A DNA stretch of 64,000 nucleotides from Progne subis subis (taxonomy: Eukaryota > Chordata > Aves > Passeriformes > Hirundinidae): the NCBI GenBank assembly GCA_022316685.1, contig JAKJHU010000023.1, positions 4,296,692 to 4,360,691 of the forward strand. The letters run 5' to 3'. The notes beneath the pieces are model-generated. The model saw only the letters and a list, made by a program, of their open reading frames with translations, was not told where the DNA came from and made no database searches. Positions 11,825 through 23,860 of the stretch are shown piece by piece; position 1 is the stretch's first letter; every line of letters starts with the position of its first letter. Made by a program: the position numbers and the translations under genes.

Positions 11825-13090
11825 TGAAGATGCAGTAAAGGTCACATCTTTTCCATATAGTTAAGGGTCATTTAGAAAGTATTTTGTATTTAGTTCAGAT
11901 AATCAGTAGAAACAAATATTTCATGTACTAGAGGACCATGGGCCAACTGGATTATAAGAATTTATCAGAAGAGCAGCTTGGGGGCTGTCATACAAATCAG
12001 CTAGAGATGCAGACTACTATTGTGATCTGGGTACTAATCAACCATCCTGTTAAAGAAAACTGGTTTGATCTCAAGATTTTATTTGTTTGTTTGTTTGTTT
12101 GTTTGTTTAATTATTTATTTTAACAACAGCTCTTTGTGAGTGTCTGTCCAACATCAGTATGAAACAGTCAGGATAGTAAAAAATATGATGTTATCACAGC
12201 TTACTCAATTATTTGAATTATGCAAGTCCATAAAGAGTCATTCTCTTCGCTGTATTATTGGAGTGTCTTCCAATCACAGGTAATGAGCATTCCCTCAGGG
12301 CTTGTTGTTCTTGGTCTTTATTGTCCCAGCATCTTACTTTATGTTATTTAGGGGGGAGTAGTTAATTCTAAGTGATCAAGAGAATATTTTAAGCACTAAG
12401 TTATTGCTCTTGTGAGCTATGTGTCCCTTTCATTCTTCAGTTTCATAATAGGGTTGATGAAAATGTACCCTCCACAGTTCCTGTTTGAGCAATTTATATC
12501 TAGCAAAAAGTAATCACATATTGTCACAATAAGTACTGGAAACCCTCTACTCCATTATAAGTAAATCTCCTAACCACCAGAGAGCAGAATTCTTCCTTCC
12601 CTTCATCCCACCCTTGCCTTAAATGCACCATTTTTTCCCTTTCTTTGTCTTACTTAGGTACATATCAAAATTAAACAGCTCCCACTGGAGGGCCTGAGAA
12701 AAACACAAAGTAACTTTACAATGCAGTGGGATCCAGCTAGGAAAGATATAAATATGAATTAAAATCCTGTCTCTAGACCTGATAAGAGATTCATGAACCT
12801 AGATATTTCCTTCAAAAAGTTAGTGCTGCACTTAGAAAGAAAAGTGAAAGGCAGAGTTACCCCGTTTCTCCATGTGAAAAGGCAAACAGCTGTCATGTTC
12901 AGCTCTCAAAAAGCTTTGCAAAAAAATTTTAAAGGTCTTCAAAATCTTCTACATAAAAAATATGGCAAAAATCAACAAAATTAAAAATGGACACATCGGC
13001 CTTTAGCCAGTTCTTTTTTATTACCCAGAAGCTATCTTAAAAATACATTCTGGCTGTGAATGGTAAATGTGAAGTGAAAAAAAGTCAAAG
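11825..13090. other. AT-rich unique DNA with a short TTTG repeat
   Basis: Only the TTTG microsatellite at 12082-12109 was recognised. The 63-codon frame at 12793-12984 is Lys-rich and matches nothing I know. Confidence 0.55.
12082..12109. repeat. (TTTG)n microsatellite
   Basis: Seven tandem copies of TTTG on the plus strand, continuing into TTAATTATTTATTT. Confidence 0.95.
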
Positions 13091-14250
13091 ATCACAGAAT
13101 CACAGAATCACTGGGTTGGAAGAAGCCTTCAAGATCATTGAGTCCAACCCAGCCCTAACACCTCAAATAAACCATGGCACTGAGTGGCACATCCAGTCTT
13201 TTTTTTAAACACATCCAGGGATGGTGATTCCACCACTTCCCTGGGCAGACCATTCCAGTACTTTATCACTCTTTCTGTAAAAATCTTTTTCCTAATATCC
13301 AACCCATATTATCCATGGCACAGCTTAAGACTGTGTCTCTCATTCTGTCAGTTGCTGCCTGGAGAAAGAGACCAGCCCCCAGCTGTCTACAGCCACCCTT
13401 CAGGGAGTTGTAGAGTGCGATAAGGTCACCTCTGAGTCTCCTTTTCTCCAGGCTAAACAACCCCAGCTCCCTAAGTTGTTCTTCATATGGTTTGTGTTCC
13501 AAGCCCCTCACCAGCCTCATTGCCTCCTCTGGATGCTCTCAAGCATCTCAACGTCCTTCCTAAACTGAGGGGACAGAGCTGGACACAGCACTCAAGGTGT
13601 GGCCTGACCAGTGCCGAAGTACAGGGGAAGAATGACCTCCCTGCTCCTGCTGGCCACACCATTCCTGATCCAGGCCAGGATGCCACTGGCCCTCTTGGCC
13701 ACCTGGGCACACTGCTGGCTCATGTTCAGCTGCTGTCACCAGCACCCTCAGGTCCCTTTCCTCCTGGGCACTGTCCAGACACACCTTCCCCAGGCCTATA
13801 ACGCTGCAGGGGGTTATTGCTGCCAAAGTGCAGGACTCGGCACTTGGACTTATTAAACTTCATCTTGTTAGACTCTGCCCACCCATCCAACTGTTCCAGG
13901 TCTCTCTGCAGGACCCTCCTACCTTCCAACAGGTCGACACACTCCCAGCTTAGTGTCATCTGCAAATTTACTAAAGAAAGACTCAATTCCCTCATCCATG
14001 TCATCAATAAAGATATTGAACAGAGCTGGCCCCAGCACAGACCCCTGAGGGACACCACTGGTGCCTGGCCCCAGCTGGATGCAGCACCGTTCCCCACCAC
14101 TCTCTGGGCCCGGCCATCCAGCCAGTTCCTAACCCAGCACAGAGTGCTCCTGTCCAAGCCACGAGCTGCCAGCTTATCCAGGACTGTGCTGTGGGAGACA
14201 GTGTCAAAAGGCCTTGCTGAAATCTGAATAGACAACATCCACAGCCCTTC
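13091..14250 (-). mobile_element. CR1 LINE, 5'-truncated, with RT C-terminal part
   Basis: The left end carries two copies of the CR1 3'-terminal octamer (plus-strand ATCACAGA repeats at 13091-13108), followed by the standard 3' UTR and the C-terminal half of ORF2 read on the minus strand. Full CR1 copies are about 4.5 kb, so about three quarters are missing at the 5' end, as usual when reverse transcription stops early. The 5' break is about 14250; the next ~80 bp were not recognised. The element is only moderately decayed and is the best-preserved CR1 in the window. Confidence 0.93.
13266..14240 (-). pseudogene. CR1 ORF2 remnant (reverse transcriptase, C-terminal half)
   Basis: ORF2 of CR1 encodes an endonuclease plus reverse transcriptase that copies CR1 RNA at the target site. 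Two open pieces remain. At 13726-14238 the palm region includes [19 protein letters not shown] and [15 protein letters not shown]. At 13266-13520 is the end of the connection region with [20 protein letters not shown]. The catalytic FADD is intact at codon level (13955-13966) but lies in a different frame from the upstream palm sequence, so at least one frameshift precedes it. A further frame change lies between 13520 and 13726. It cannot encode an active enzyme. Confidence 0.88.
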
Positions 14251-15064
14251 AAGGAAACTGATAAGAAGACAGATGGCTTCTGTCAGGTGGGCATCCTAAC
14301 AGGGTGAACTTACATCCTTTCCCCTTGAAACTCCAGGTTCAACCTGTCACCATTGTTACTTCATTCCTCTTCTTGTTGAAACAAAATTGATAACAGGTCC
14401 ATGTTTGAAGCCAAGTCACTGAATAGCCCACCTCTGCTCAGGGTTCAGGAGATGCTAACTGGGCTGATTCTGTGGCAGCTAGGTTGACCATTCACCTACA
14501 GTGTGGTTTTGTATGCACGGAAGAACTGTGTGCAGAATTTCACATATTTTTTTTACTAGCTTAAGACCTAGTGACTTACAATGCCAAGGGCAGAACAGTA
14601 ATAGAAACTGCTACTTAAAATGGAATCTTAAAAAGGGCTCCAGCAGTACCCTATCTGATCATTGCTCACACAGGGTCATGTCACTGTCACACTGTCACTG
14701 CCTGGGGTCTGGTCTCATCCCCCACAACAGACACCCTGTGAATGTGATGGACATTGGCCGCCCGAGGTCAGTCACAGGTCACTCTCTGCAGTATTTGGCA
14801 CACTGACACGGTTATATTGCTCCTGATTACAGACCAGCCGTGACTAAGCAAGGTCTCAAGGTGCAATGATTCATCCTTTGTGTTCTGAAATGCACGGGGC
14901 AAATGGAAATACTTTGCTCCAAAAACAATTCTGTGCTGTAACACCAGCTCTTATGCAAGGCCTTCAGAGCAAAGAGACAGTGAACTTTGTATGTAACCTC
15001 AAGAGCAGGGATGCATCTACTGAGAAAGAGTACAACTAAAACTCCTCCATTACATTAACGTTTC

Positions 15065-15068
<4 letters not shown>
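14251..15068. other. Unique DNA, somewhat GC-richer, unidentified
   Basis: 14460-14830 has a few CpG and a GTCACTGTCACACTGTCACTG-like short repetition near 14679-14700. I recognise no gene or repeat. An old repeat is the likeliest explanation. Confidence 0.45.

Positions 15069-15112
<44 letters not shown>
15069..15112. repeat. T44 homopolymer
   Basis: Forty-four uninterrupted T on the plus strand. CR1, the main bird LINE, does not make poly(A) tails. I found no AATAAA on the minus strand just upstream of the tract, so a retrocopy tail is not supported. The length may be affected by assembly. Confidence 0.95.
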
Positions 15113-15116
<4 letters not shown>

Positions 15117-16723
15117 AGACTGGTTTTTATGAATATACTAATCACTGGAAAAAAGAATCAGGTTAACTTCCATTGTGAAAATGTTTTGCTGTAAGATCTG
15201 AAAATATGTGAACACTGAAAAACCAGTTTAGCATCATGCTAAATAAGTAACACATGAGCTATTACACTATCTGTATTCTTGATTTTTCACTGAAATAATT
15301 TAAAAGACACCAGTAAAATAATTACTAATTTGATGACATGCCCACAAAAATTCAGATGCTGAACATGATTTTTTACAGTCCAAGAGCAAAGTGAAGAGTT
15401 AGGGTCCAAAATGACTGTGAAAAGTGGCAGTACATTTTATATATGCTGTTGATTTTTTTGTCTCGTGAAATGTAGACAGCATAATCATGATGGAGTCTGA
15501 GAACTCCTGCAAACAACACTTCTAAAGGCTAATAACAGATGGATCACCAGGAGAAAAAGTTATTGAAGTATCTGTAGAGTACTGTTCTGGATATATGGCA
15601 TGACAATGGATATGCTGCTGGCAATTATTAAATAGCCATTATTCCTAAGCCATGGGTAAATTCAAGAAGATATTATTTTAGTCATGACAATCAGGTATAT
15701 TTAATAAATAAATGGGTCAGGACACGTCAGCAGTGGGAACAGAGAAAGTGATGAATGGAGAGAAAAATCAGTAAAGAAACATCAAGAATTCTAGGATTCT
15801 TATTCCTAAGCTCTGATTCAGTTAAAATATGTATTTTTCAGCAACAAACAAACAGAGCTGTGGCTAATGAGCATGTGTGAGTTGACACAGGCAGCCAGAA
15901 CAATGACACATACTGGCAGCTGGAACATGAAGAGTAAATTTATTCTGTTACCTCGAGAACTGAGGCATCCCCAAAGAAACACAGGGCAGGGGAATAAAAC
16001 AATGGCACTGTTAAACTCTGTCCATGTCACAGGACCACTGGCCTTTCAAGAGTCTTTCCCAGCTGCAGTGTCACTTAAATGACTTGCCATTCTTCCACTT
16101 TTTAACCCTTTCCTCCCAATAAAGCAGTTAAAAAAAAGGTCCACCTCAACTACCAATTGTTGAAAAATAAAGGTATATGCATCTTCTAAAATACTGGTGG
16201 TCCTGGCGTTTATGTCCTATTTCTTCATATAGTATTTGTTTATGCACAGTCTAGATAAAAATGAAGATGATGTTTCTGTCATCGTGGCAGGCACAGAATG
16301 TTTCTGAGGCCTTGGATAAATTACCAAAATACTTTCACTCTATTTCTCTTTCACAAATATATTCCATAGTTATTAATATATGATAGGATAAAATAAATAA
16401 ACTTATATATCTTTTTATATCTATATATGCATACATTACCTATTAATTATATGTATTTCTGAGAGAAAATATTTTTTTAAGAATGTAAAGGAAAATAGAA
16501 AACTGTTCAGGAAATGAGTTTGACAGACACATATTTTGAGCAAGGACAAGTTTTCTTTAAAGAACCTAAATGTTTTAAATAAAGTTAATATAATCAAATC
16601 ATGTTTGCAAAATGCTCTGAATAATGTGGTCTTCATTATCAATATTTATTTCTTGGACTCATGTTTCCACACATATGAAAACCCTCTTCTTTACACTTTT
16701 GCTAAGGCCAAGAGAGGTGGTTG
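15113..16723. other. AT-rich unique DNA, nothing recognised
   Basis: No recognisable element. The short open frames at 15818-16082 on both strands overlap each other and match no known protein. Confidence 0.55.
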
Positions 16724-16786
16724 GGTTTGGTTTGGTTTGGTTTGGTTTGGTTTGGTTTGGTTTGGTTTGGTTTGGTTTGGTTTGGC
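16724..16786. repeat. (TTTGG)n pentanucleotide array
   Basis: About twelve tandem TTTGG units on the plus strand. The GG pairs every 5 bp could in principle form weak two-layer G-quadruplexes. The Trp/Phe/Gly/Leu/Val peptide frames across it are artefacts. Confidence 0.97.
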
Positions 16787-17735
16787 TTAGGGGATATGTG
16801 TGTTTGGTTTTGGTGTATGTGTTTGGGGTTTTTTTAATAGGACCATTTGACCACAATTCTTGAACTGACAAGAAAAAAAGTGATCTGGTATCAACAGCCA
16901 GAGGAAGAGGGATTTTTTATCTGCTATGATCTGTCAGGCACATTCCCATCACCTGGGACCATACCTCCACCACAAAGTACGTGAGCCCCATCCTTAAAGA
17001 TTCTACCATTCCTTCTTTTATACAAATATTTTTAGTTGATTTTGGGTTGAACAAATGCATTCCTGTACTTGGGTAAAATGCAGTTGACTTTGTTGACCTG
17101 AAATCTCTAAATGTTCATTTTTATAAGAATCAGATAGTTCCTGTACCATGTGCAGATAAAAATGGTAATTATTGATTAAAGTCTATAAGTTTATCTTTTT
17201 AAGCAGTCTTCTGAATATTTCTGCTTTCTCTCAGTGGCTGAGTGACAAAGACTACTTTTGATCAAATTAATACCTAACAAAGGTAATATTGTGCTTAAGT
17301 AAGGTTTGTAATCCTCTTTTAAAGTTTTGGGAAATCTAGAAATACTCCTAAAGTAATGCATCAAGAGACTGGTCTGATTATTCTGGGTTCATGAAATATC
17401 ACAGTCAAAGTAATATTCATTAACATATAGTCTTAAAATAATTTCCCTGGTAGAATGATACCCTCATAACCTTGAGTTTATATTTATATATATACACATA
17501 TACATATATACATATATACATATACATATACATATATATATATATATAAAAAAAAGCAGTATACTGCCTATGGTTTGGGATTTTTTTTTCTATTTTTTCT
17601 CCTCACAGCTCTTCCTCTCTTCTCCGGCCCAGATCTTTTAGTGGGTGTGGGCATCTCTGCTTTTAGGGAAACTAAAGAATACTATTTATGTCTTCCTAGC
17701 ACAGAATCCCCTGAATAGATGCTAGCTAGGGTGAA
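16787..17735. other. AT-rich unique DNA with a TA/TACA simple repeat
   Basis: Contains the TATACA/TA tract at 17478-17548 and nothing else I recognise. Confidence 0.55.
17478..17548. repeat. (TATACA)n/(TA)n simple repeat
   Basis: Alternating TATATACA and CATATA motifs merge into a pure TA run and then an A run. Likely polymorphic. Confidence 0.93.
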
Positions 17736-17919
17736 ATATGAGTAAATTACCTCCTGAGAGCTTGATGAATTTACTGAAAGATGAAGAACGCATGTGTCAG
17801 GGGCTTTACCCGTTCTTCAGGTGGTTTCAGGGTCTTTTTCTCCCCTGCACAGCTCTGAGCCAAGCTGAAGGAAGAGACGGAGTCTTCAGGTTTAGATTTT
17901 TCAAGGTTGCATATTTCAG

Positions 17920-17925
17920 TTTATT
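17920..17925 (-). terminator. AATAAA poly(A) signal of the 17.7 kb LTR
   Basis: TTTATT on the plus strand gives AATAAA on the minus strand, about 100 bp downstream of the LTR TATA box, the usual position for the U3/R processing signal. Confidence 0.6.
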
Positions 17926-18015
17926 TTTTCTTATCTTATAATTCTCTGAGTCCAACAAGATGTTCGTAGCTGCATGGACTGCTCACGTCTTACCCCAAGC
18001 TGGGCTGTCCTTAAT

Positions 18016-18023
18016 CTTTTATA
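18016..18023 (-). promoter_or_regulatory. TATA box of the 17.7 kb LTR
   Basis: CTTTTATA on the plus strand gives TATAAAAG on the minus strand. Position relative to the LTR start (about 420 bp) and to AATAAA (about 100 bp) fits an LTR core promoter. Confidence 0.55.
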
Positions 18024-18438
18024 CTAATTGCTACGTATTTCTTATTTACTATTTCTTACCAATGTCTATCACTATTACTAAAAAGGTAATCTCTACTCTG
18101 ACCCAATCCTCATTAACTACTTTGTACCAACGTCACTGCCGAAATGGAGTGAGGGAAGGAGAAAGAAGAAGTAGGAGACAACGCCCCAAATTCTCCATCT
18201 TGCCCCCATTCACTTCAATGCTAGGAATCTAAAATTACTGTTTTTTCACCCTGTGATAAACTAAACTATTATTTTTCACACTCTTGTGGCCTGCAAACCC
18301 TCTCTCAGTGTAGGAAGTTTTTCCCATGGACTGAGATCAAAGCCAGTGTCTCTCTGAGCTCTGGGCTGGGGTCCCAGACCCCTCTGTCCAGGTCCCTGAC
18401 CGTCCAGGGCAACCAAAGGAATGCCCTGGACTCCAACA

Positions 18439-19953
18439 TGCATGCATGGATTTAAAAATATGATTTTTTTCCTTCACCCATTAATAGATTCAGTATGTTT
18501 CCAAAAGACAGCTGAGATAGACAAAATAACAGAACTTATGAAATTTGTTTATTAGAATTAACTTTTTAACAGTCAAATGCTATTTTCATAGTTTCATAAA
18601 ATTCAGTCAAGAAGCATTCTTTTTTATCCCCCTATTTTACTCCTGAACACAATGCAATCTTATGAATGTATGCTATTGAATGTAAACATTTTTTTAACTC
18701 AAATAGTTGCTGATTATTTTACACACTTATTTTAAAATGTGAGAAAATTATTCTTCTTTCTCAAAAATGGCTGAACTACTTTTCCAACACCTGCAAGACA
18801 GTTTTCTTTCAAAGAGAGCAGAAACTTGATGTATTTTAAAAGAAAAGGTAACAGTTGAGTAAGACTAGAAGCCACTGAAAACCCTTTCCTTATAAATGAA
18901 AACAGATTGAAAAATAGGCAGAAGCACTTTTCTTTAGTTTTGCTCATATTTTGCAGTAGAAAAGTTGTTGAGGTAGAGAAAGTAACAGCACTAATCATGA
19001 TCAATTTTTCAGTGATCATGATCATCTGTAACTTGTAAAACTCTAAATCTGCACCTGAATGCTACCCAGCATGCACATGGTTACTGTGTATAAATGTAAA
19101 AAGGAAGGAATTTTCCAGACACCTTTTCAATATCAGCAACCAATATTAAATACATAGGACAATATCTTTATCTAGGTGTCAATAAGAAAGAATATTATAA
19201 GGCTCTCTAATCTATAAAGTTCTCTTTCTATTCCAAGACTGATGTGATCACTGCTAGGGAGTTGAACTTGGCAGGCACAAGGCAAAAATAATGCACTTTA
19301 GATTTTTTTCTAGCAGTGGCAGCTGGGTTTTGTGCTGACTTTCTGGCTGATTCTGCTTTCAATTGTTATGACGGATACAAATAGTTATTGGCTGCAGAGA
19401 GTTTATACCCTTTGAAGAGCACTTTTTCAAATCTCACTCTGTGCATTTTTCTGTAATGTTAAAATAAGGGATTTGCTGTAGATAATCTAGATATTATTTA
19501 AATATTCTAGAAAAAGCATAAGAGAGTTGGTTTTCATTTTCTATGTTTTCTGCAAGATTATTCATGCTGGTTGCACTCATTTATTTTTCTAGTAATACTT
19601 TTTATTTCCTCTAAATTTCGTTGGAATTAAAATATCTGGTTACTAATATAATTTGATTTGTATTAACATGTAGCTTGTGTAGTGTTTTTTTGGTTCATAC
19701 TTTAGTTTGGGTTTATTTTTTCTGTTTGTTTATAACCATAGTTCAAAAATTATTTGTAAATAAATGTAAATGAAATTACTTCTAGTTTAAAATGTCCTTT
19801 TAAAAATCTGTGTGTCTTTATTCTAGCTTTACTAGACAATGGAAAAAAAAATGCACTAATGCATAAAGTATGTGGTTTCCCTCCACATAATTGTTGTTAG
19901 ACAGTTTCTATTTCTAGTAGTATTCTCAGTCAGATCCTAATATCAGTATTGGA
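18439..19953. other. AT-rich unique DNA with one strong hairpin
   Basis: Apart from the inverted repeat at 18994-19022 nothing was recognised. The 97-codon minus-strand frame at 18732-19025 has no known match. Confidence 0.55.
18994..19022. repeat. Perfect 10 bp inverted repeat, 9 nt loop
   Basis: ATCATGATCA, nine-base loop ATTTTTCAG, TGATCATGAT. Each arm contains the palindromic TGATCA/ATCATGAT core. Could be a cruciform or a dyad protein site; no evidence of either. Confidence 0.65.
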
Positions 19954-20045
19954 GAATCATAGAATAGGTTGGAAGCGACTTTTAAAGGTCATATACTCAA
20001 ACCCTTCTGGTAGTGGCTGCACAAAGAATATCAGGGCCATCTGAT
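19954..20045 (-). mobile_element. CR1 3'-tail fragment
   Basis: On the plus strand, AATCATAGAATAGGTTGGAA, then AAAGGTCAT and CTCAAACCCTTCT, is the reverse complement of the CR1 3' UTR end. Only ~90 bp remain. Many mismatches mark it as old. Confidence 0.75.
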
Positions 20046-20489
20046 ACAAAAAATGACAATCAGCAAGGCCTCTCTCTATATTTTATCCAGTTTTATACTT
20101 ACTGCTACAAAACTTTATACTTCCAAAGTGTAATTTGTTATATGCCTCAGTCTGGTGGCTGAAAATCACAGTTTGTTAGTTCAAAGTATACTTCATAGGC
20201 TGAGTTAAAATTGATAACAGTAAGCCAAAGTTATTTTAGCCAAAATAGGCTGCTAGGCCATCAATTATTAATTACAGAAGAGACCTAAGTCCTAGGGGCT
20301 GCATCATTTTAAGGACAAAGGATATCTATAAGGAAACCTTACCATCACTTGACACATTGATACAGCATGAAGAAACTTATGACAGCTATGAAGTACCTTA
20401 TCAAGAGCTGCAAGAAGCTGTGATTTTCCCACCCACTCTTTGATACTTCTGGAGCTGCCATAGTTCAGGTTTTCCACCATTCTGCCTTC
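20046..20489. other. AT-rich unique DNA, nothing recognised
   Basis: No feature recognised. The right edge is set by the estimated start of the neighbouring decayed LTR and may be off by tens of bases. Confidence 0.45.
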
Positions 20490-21262
20490 TCCTCCTGGGT
20501 TGGCCACAAGTGTCAGCCAAAATCCCACCCAACCACTCATTCTCTCTGGCTGACCTCAGAATTGGGGCAGGAAATAGAGCAGTAAAAAGAAAGTTCAGGT
20601 ATCAAGATGTGAAATAGTACATAAATTACCTGATTTTTTGAAAATAATATTTATTGAAAAGATAACCAAAACACACAAACAGTAAAAGGTATGGGAGACA
20701 CCTTTTCTCCCCCTTTCCCATGCTTGACTTTATTCAAGATTCTCCTCTTTTCCTCTTGCTATTGTGGCAGGTTACCCTCAGTCCTTTCAGAGAGGTGATG
20801 CACAGCATAGGACAGGAGTATGTTATGCTCAGAATTTAGTGGTTTCTCTCTTTCACTCCTCAATCTTTTCTTCTGCTCTTTTCAGGGCATTCCATGGGTG
20901 GCAGTTCCTTCAGGAACATCCATCTGCTCTGGTGCTAGTCCTCCATAGGCTGCAAAGAGCACCTGCTCCAGCATGAATAACTTCCTTCTCCTCCTCCTCT
21001 GTCATTTGTGCTCCCTCTTCTGGTTTTCACTTTCTGTTTGTTTGTTTTCCTCTCTCCCTGTAGTACTTTTGTCCCTTTAGTACATTTTCGCAGCTGGCAC
21101 CAGCTTGGCTGATGGACTCAGCCATGTCCTGTGGTGGGTTCATTTTGAAGCCAGCTGGAAACATCTGTGTCCCCAGAAGGGCAGTCCATGCCTTCTCCTT
21201 GCAGAGGCCACCCCTACAATCCTCTGTTACCAACAGCCTGACTGATGCACCCAATACACAAT
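20490..21262 (-). mobile_element. Second, more decayed solo LTR of family A
   Basis: Collinear by eye with the LTR at 10730-11824 and in the same orientation. Its 5' end (plus right edge, CACCCAATACACA at 21250-21262) and the block with GCCACCCCTACAATCC match the family start. The middle shows CTGCTCCAGCATGAA-type repeats but is shorter than in the 10.7 kb copy. The AT-rich 3' part contains an intact minus-strand AATAAA, and GGGTTGGCC near 20498 fits the family's 3' end. About 770 bp remain, against about 1.09 kb. Greater divergence suggests an older insertion or faster decay. Confidence 0.6.
20650..20655 (-). terminator. AATAAA of the 20.5 kb LTR
   Basis: TTTATT on the plus strand. It sits where family A has its poly(A) signal and is intact here, while the same site in the 10.7 kb copy is mutated. 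Confidence 0.45.
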
Positions 21263-23860
21263 CCTACCCCATCTTTTAACTCAAATGCCCTCAGAAGAAG
21301 TAGAATTACCAGTGATACTGGAAGTCCTGCCCTAGTTGAAGTGGTGGAATACATATACAGCTTTAAAAAAGAGACCTTTTATTGAATGGTTTAAATCTGA
21401 TATTCATGTTCTATTTTCAGAAACCTTGGGGATCTGATAGTATTAAAGGCAACAGCTGAACAGAATGCCTCAAATGTAATTGTGTGACTATAGAAGTATT
21501 TCTAAGCATCCTCTTGAATAAATAATGCATCAATATTAGGTCTGCCTTTGTTTAGATAATTACTAAAAGTTCTAGATTAATTTTACTTACTTTAAGTAAT
21601 ATAGAGTTCATTAATATCAATAATTTCTATCGTAATTTTACATTCCATGAAAATATTATTATGTATACAATATTACTTTAAATATATGTATATATACAAA
21701 TTGTTCCTTTCCTCATGAAATTGTTCGTTTTTTATTAACTTTAATTTTTGAAAGAAAATATTTTTAATTGACTATAATAAGGAAATGATCATGCTATAAA
21801 AAATGCTGCTTCTACTACCCTTGTACTGCCCTTGTTACTGCCTAAAAACCAGACAGTTCTCTGCTAGCTGTGACAGAGCTTATAGGAAGTAACTCTGGAA
21901 ACCTATTTCTCTTGCGTTTTTAAATGTTGCACCCATTGTCTCTAAATAGAAGGCAATATATTTCAAAGTATGTAACATGAAGTAACGCATTGAATTATAC
22001 TGCTATGCCACCTACAGCCACATGTATGCATTTCTGCCAGAAAAGCTTTTTCTTTAGGTAAAAATAATTACACCAAAAGCACTGCAGTTCTGTGTGTTCC
22101 CTGTTTTCCATGCAAACATAGCACTGATGAAAACATACTGAGCTCCCAGTAGTTTATAGAGAAAAAAGTGTTGGTTGGTTAGATTATCTTTTCAATCACA
22201 AAAGCCTGAAACAAAAAGTAATATGAAAACTCCCTAAATATATCAAAGACTGCTTCTATACTCTTTTTATGCAATGAATAAAGTTTTAAGACTTTAATGT
22301 TGCCTTAAAATTGGCTATCTTTGCAGTGCTCATTTACTATGTGCTTGAGACAGAAAAAAATAGAAAACTTCACTGTGTGCCATGCACACTTTAAATGAGT
22401 GATGTCTAAATAAATATGTGGAGGAGTTGGTATATCAGATTTTTTTTTTTTTTTTTTCCACATTTGCCATCTTTTCCCTGTTGGACGTAACATTAAATGT
22501 TATGCAAAGGATTTACTACATCAATTTTGTAGGCAATGACTTTTAATATATTTTTCCCCCTTAAAATATAATTGCCTGAAGAAAAGTGCAGCCTAGAATA
22601 ATACAAACTAAAAGCAGTGTTCCTTACAATTTCACAAAGATGGTCAGTCTCTACTTAGCAACGAGACAGAGCTCTAGCTATCCTAGCATTACTGCCTGTT
22701 GTGATTCTCATGAGCTGCTGCTAGTGCTATAATTTCTCTTCCTCAGATGCCCTGAAAAACACTCTCAGGCTTGAAAGTACAGTTCATTAAAAATATATTT
22801 GTTTCCTTTACAAAAATAATGTGTCTCTGAATATGAAATTTTTAAAATTTTGCAAGTAGTGGAATTTACAAAGGAACATTTTTGGCTCTAATAAGCTCAG
22901 TTTGCAGCACTGCAAAAATGCAACCCTTCACTAAAGTGGGGCTTGGTGCCTCTGATTTTCATTTTATTACAATTTCCAGGATGCTTTTACACAGTATGCT
23001 GTAAAAATATAAAATCCATTTTTCCTTCCCTCCCTTCCCTCCACCTTTCCTTCTGCCTTTTAAACTCAATGCATGGAGCATGAGAGCATCTTTAATATAC
23101 TCTCCTTACGATACAGATTTAGAGTTGCTGTGTAAGGAAATCCTGAATCTCCACATCAAAGAGAGAAGGCCAATAGCTTTAAGAAACTGCCAGTGTAGCA
23201 GTGATGTACTTAAAAGAAGATCTTGGTACCACACCCATGTCCGAGGTCCCAGAGCATGGTAAATGGCTGGGAAGTGTCACTCAAGCTGTGAGCTGCAGCC
23301 AGACAAGAGCCAAATGTCAGCGCTGTTAGTACTGTGCTGGAGCAGAGCAGCCAGGGGAGCGGTGTTCAAGCATTGCTTAAGGCCATTTTGTACTAGGTGT
23401 GGAAACAGTCTGGGGAGTTACTTTCAAATCACTGCAAATTATACCTCTTGAATGAAGAAAATCTAGGGACTTCTACAAGCTAATGACATTCAGAGAGTTC
23501 CGTTTGAAGTGAAATAGAAAAGCTTTTGCAGCAAATGTATTTGAAGATGAGACAATGAGTAGGGAGTAGGGAAAGAGGGAGGTAGTCATGCTCCTATAAG
23601 ACTCAGCTACTTTTTCAGCCAGAGGTACTTCAGAGCTCATTGCTGGCACTGTGTATTTGGCAAGTGGTTCAAGGGACATAGAAATATATAGTTTCCAAAA
23701 GTGAAAAGAACATGCTATGGGAATAGAAGGGAATACAAAAGATTGCAAATAAAAATATATATATACACTGGTACATCTCTAAGGAAAAGGAACTGGAACA
23801 AAATACAAGCGAGGACAAAAGAAGTGCCAACAGGTGTAAAGAAGATGAGAAAAATCAATT
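21263..23860. other. AT-rich unique DNA; T18 and a GC-richer patch
   Basis: Holds T18 (22440-22457), a TTCC-rich pyrimidine run (23023-23052), and a moderately GC-rich stretch at 23070-23460 with two abutting plus-strand open frames (23080-23262 and 23263-23451). I recognise no protein in them. 22560-22990 looks balanced and non-repetitive and could be a conserved noncoding element; that is a guess. Confidence 0.45.

Larger units (their letters stand above)
17736..18438 (-). mobile_element. Solo LTR (TguLTR5-like), minus strand
   Basis: The right edge is sharp: on the minus strand the element opens TGTTGGAGTCCAGGGC at 18438, the start I remember for a common passerine LTR. The GC-rich first ~150 bp (18290-18438) fit that family. 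On the minus strand, a TATA box (18016-18023) is followed about 100 bp downstream by AATAAA (17920-17925), then a presumed R-U5 of ~180 bp. The left edge is less certain; 17736 is a guess at a TG/CA end. I found no clean target duplication, and no retroviral gene adjoins it, so it is probably a solo LTR. The chance ATG frames inside have no meaning. Confidence 0.78.
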
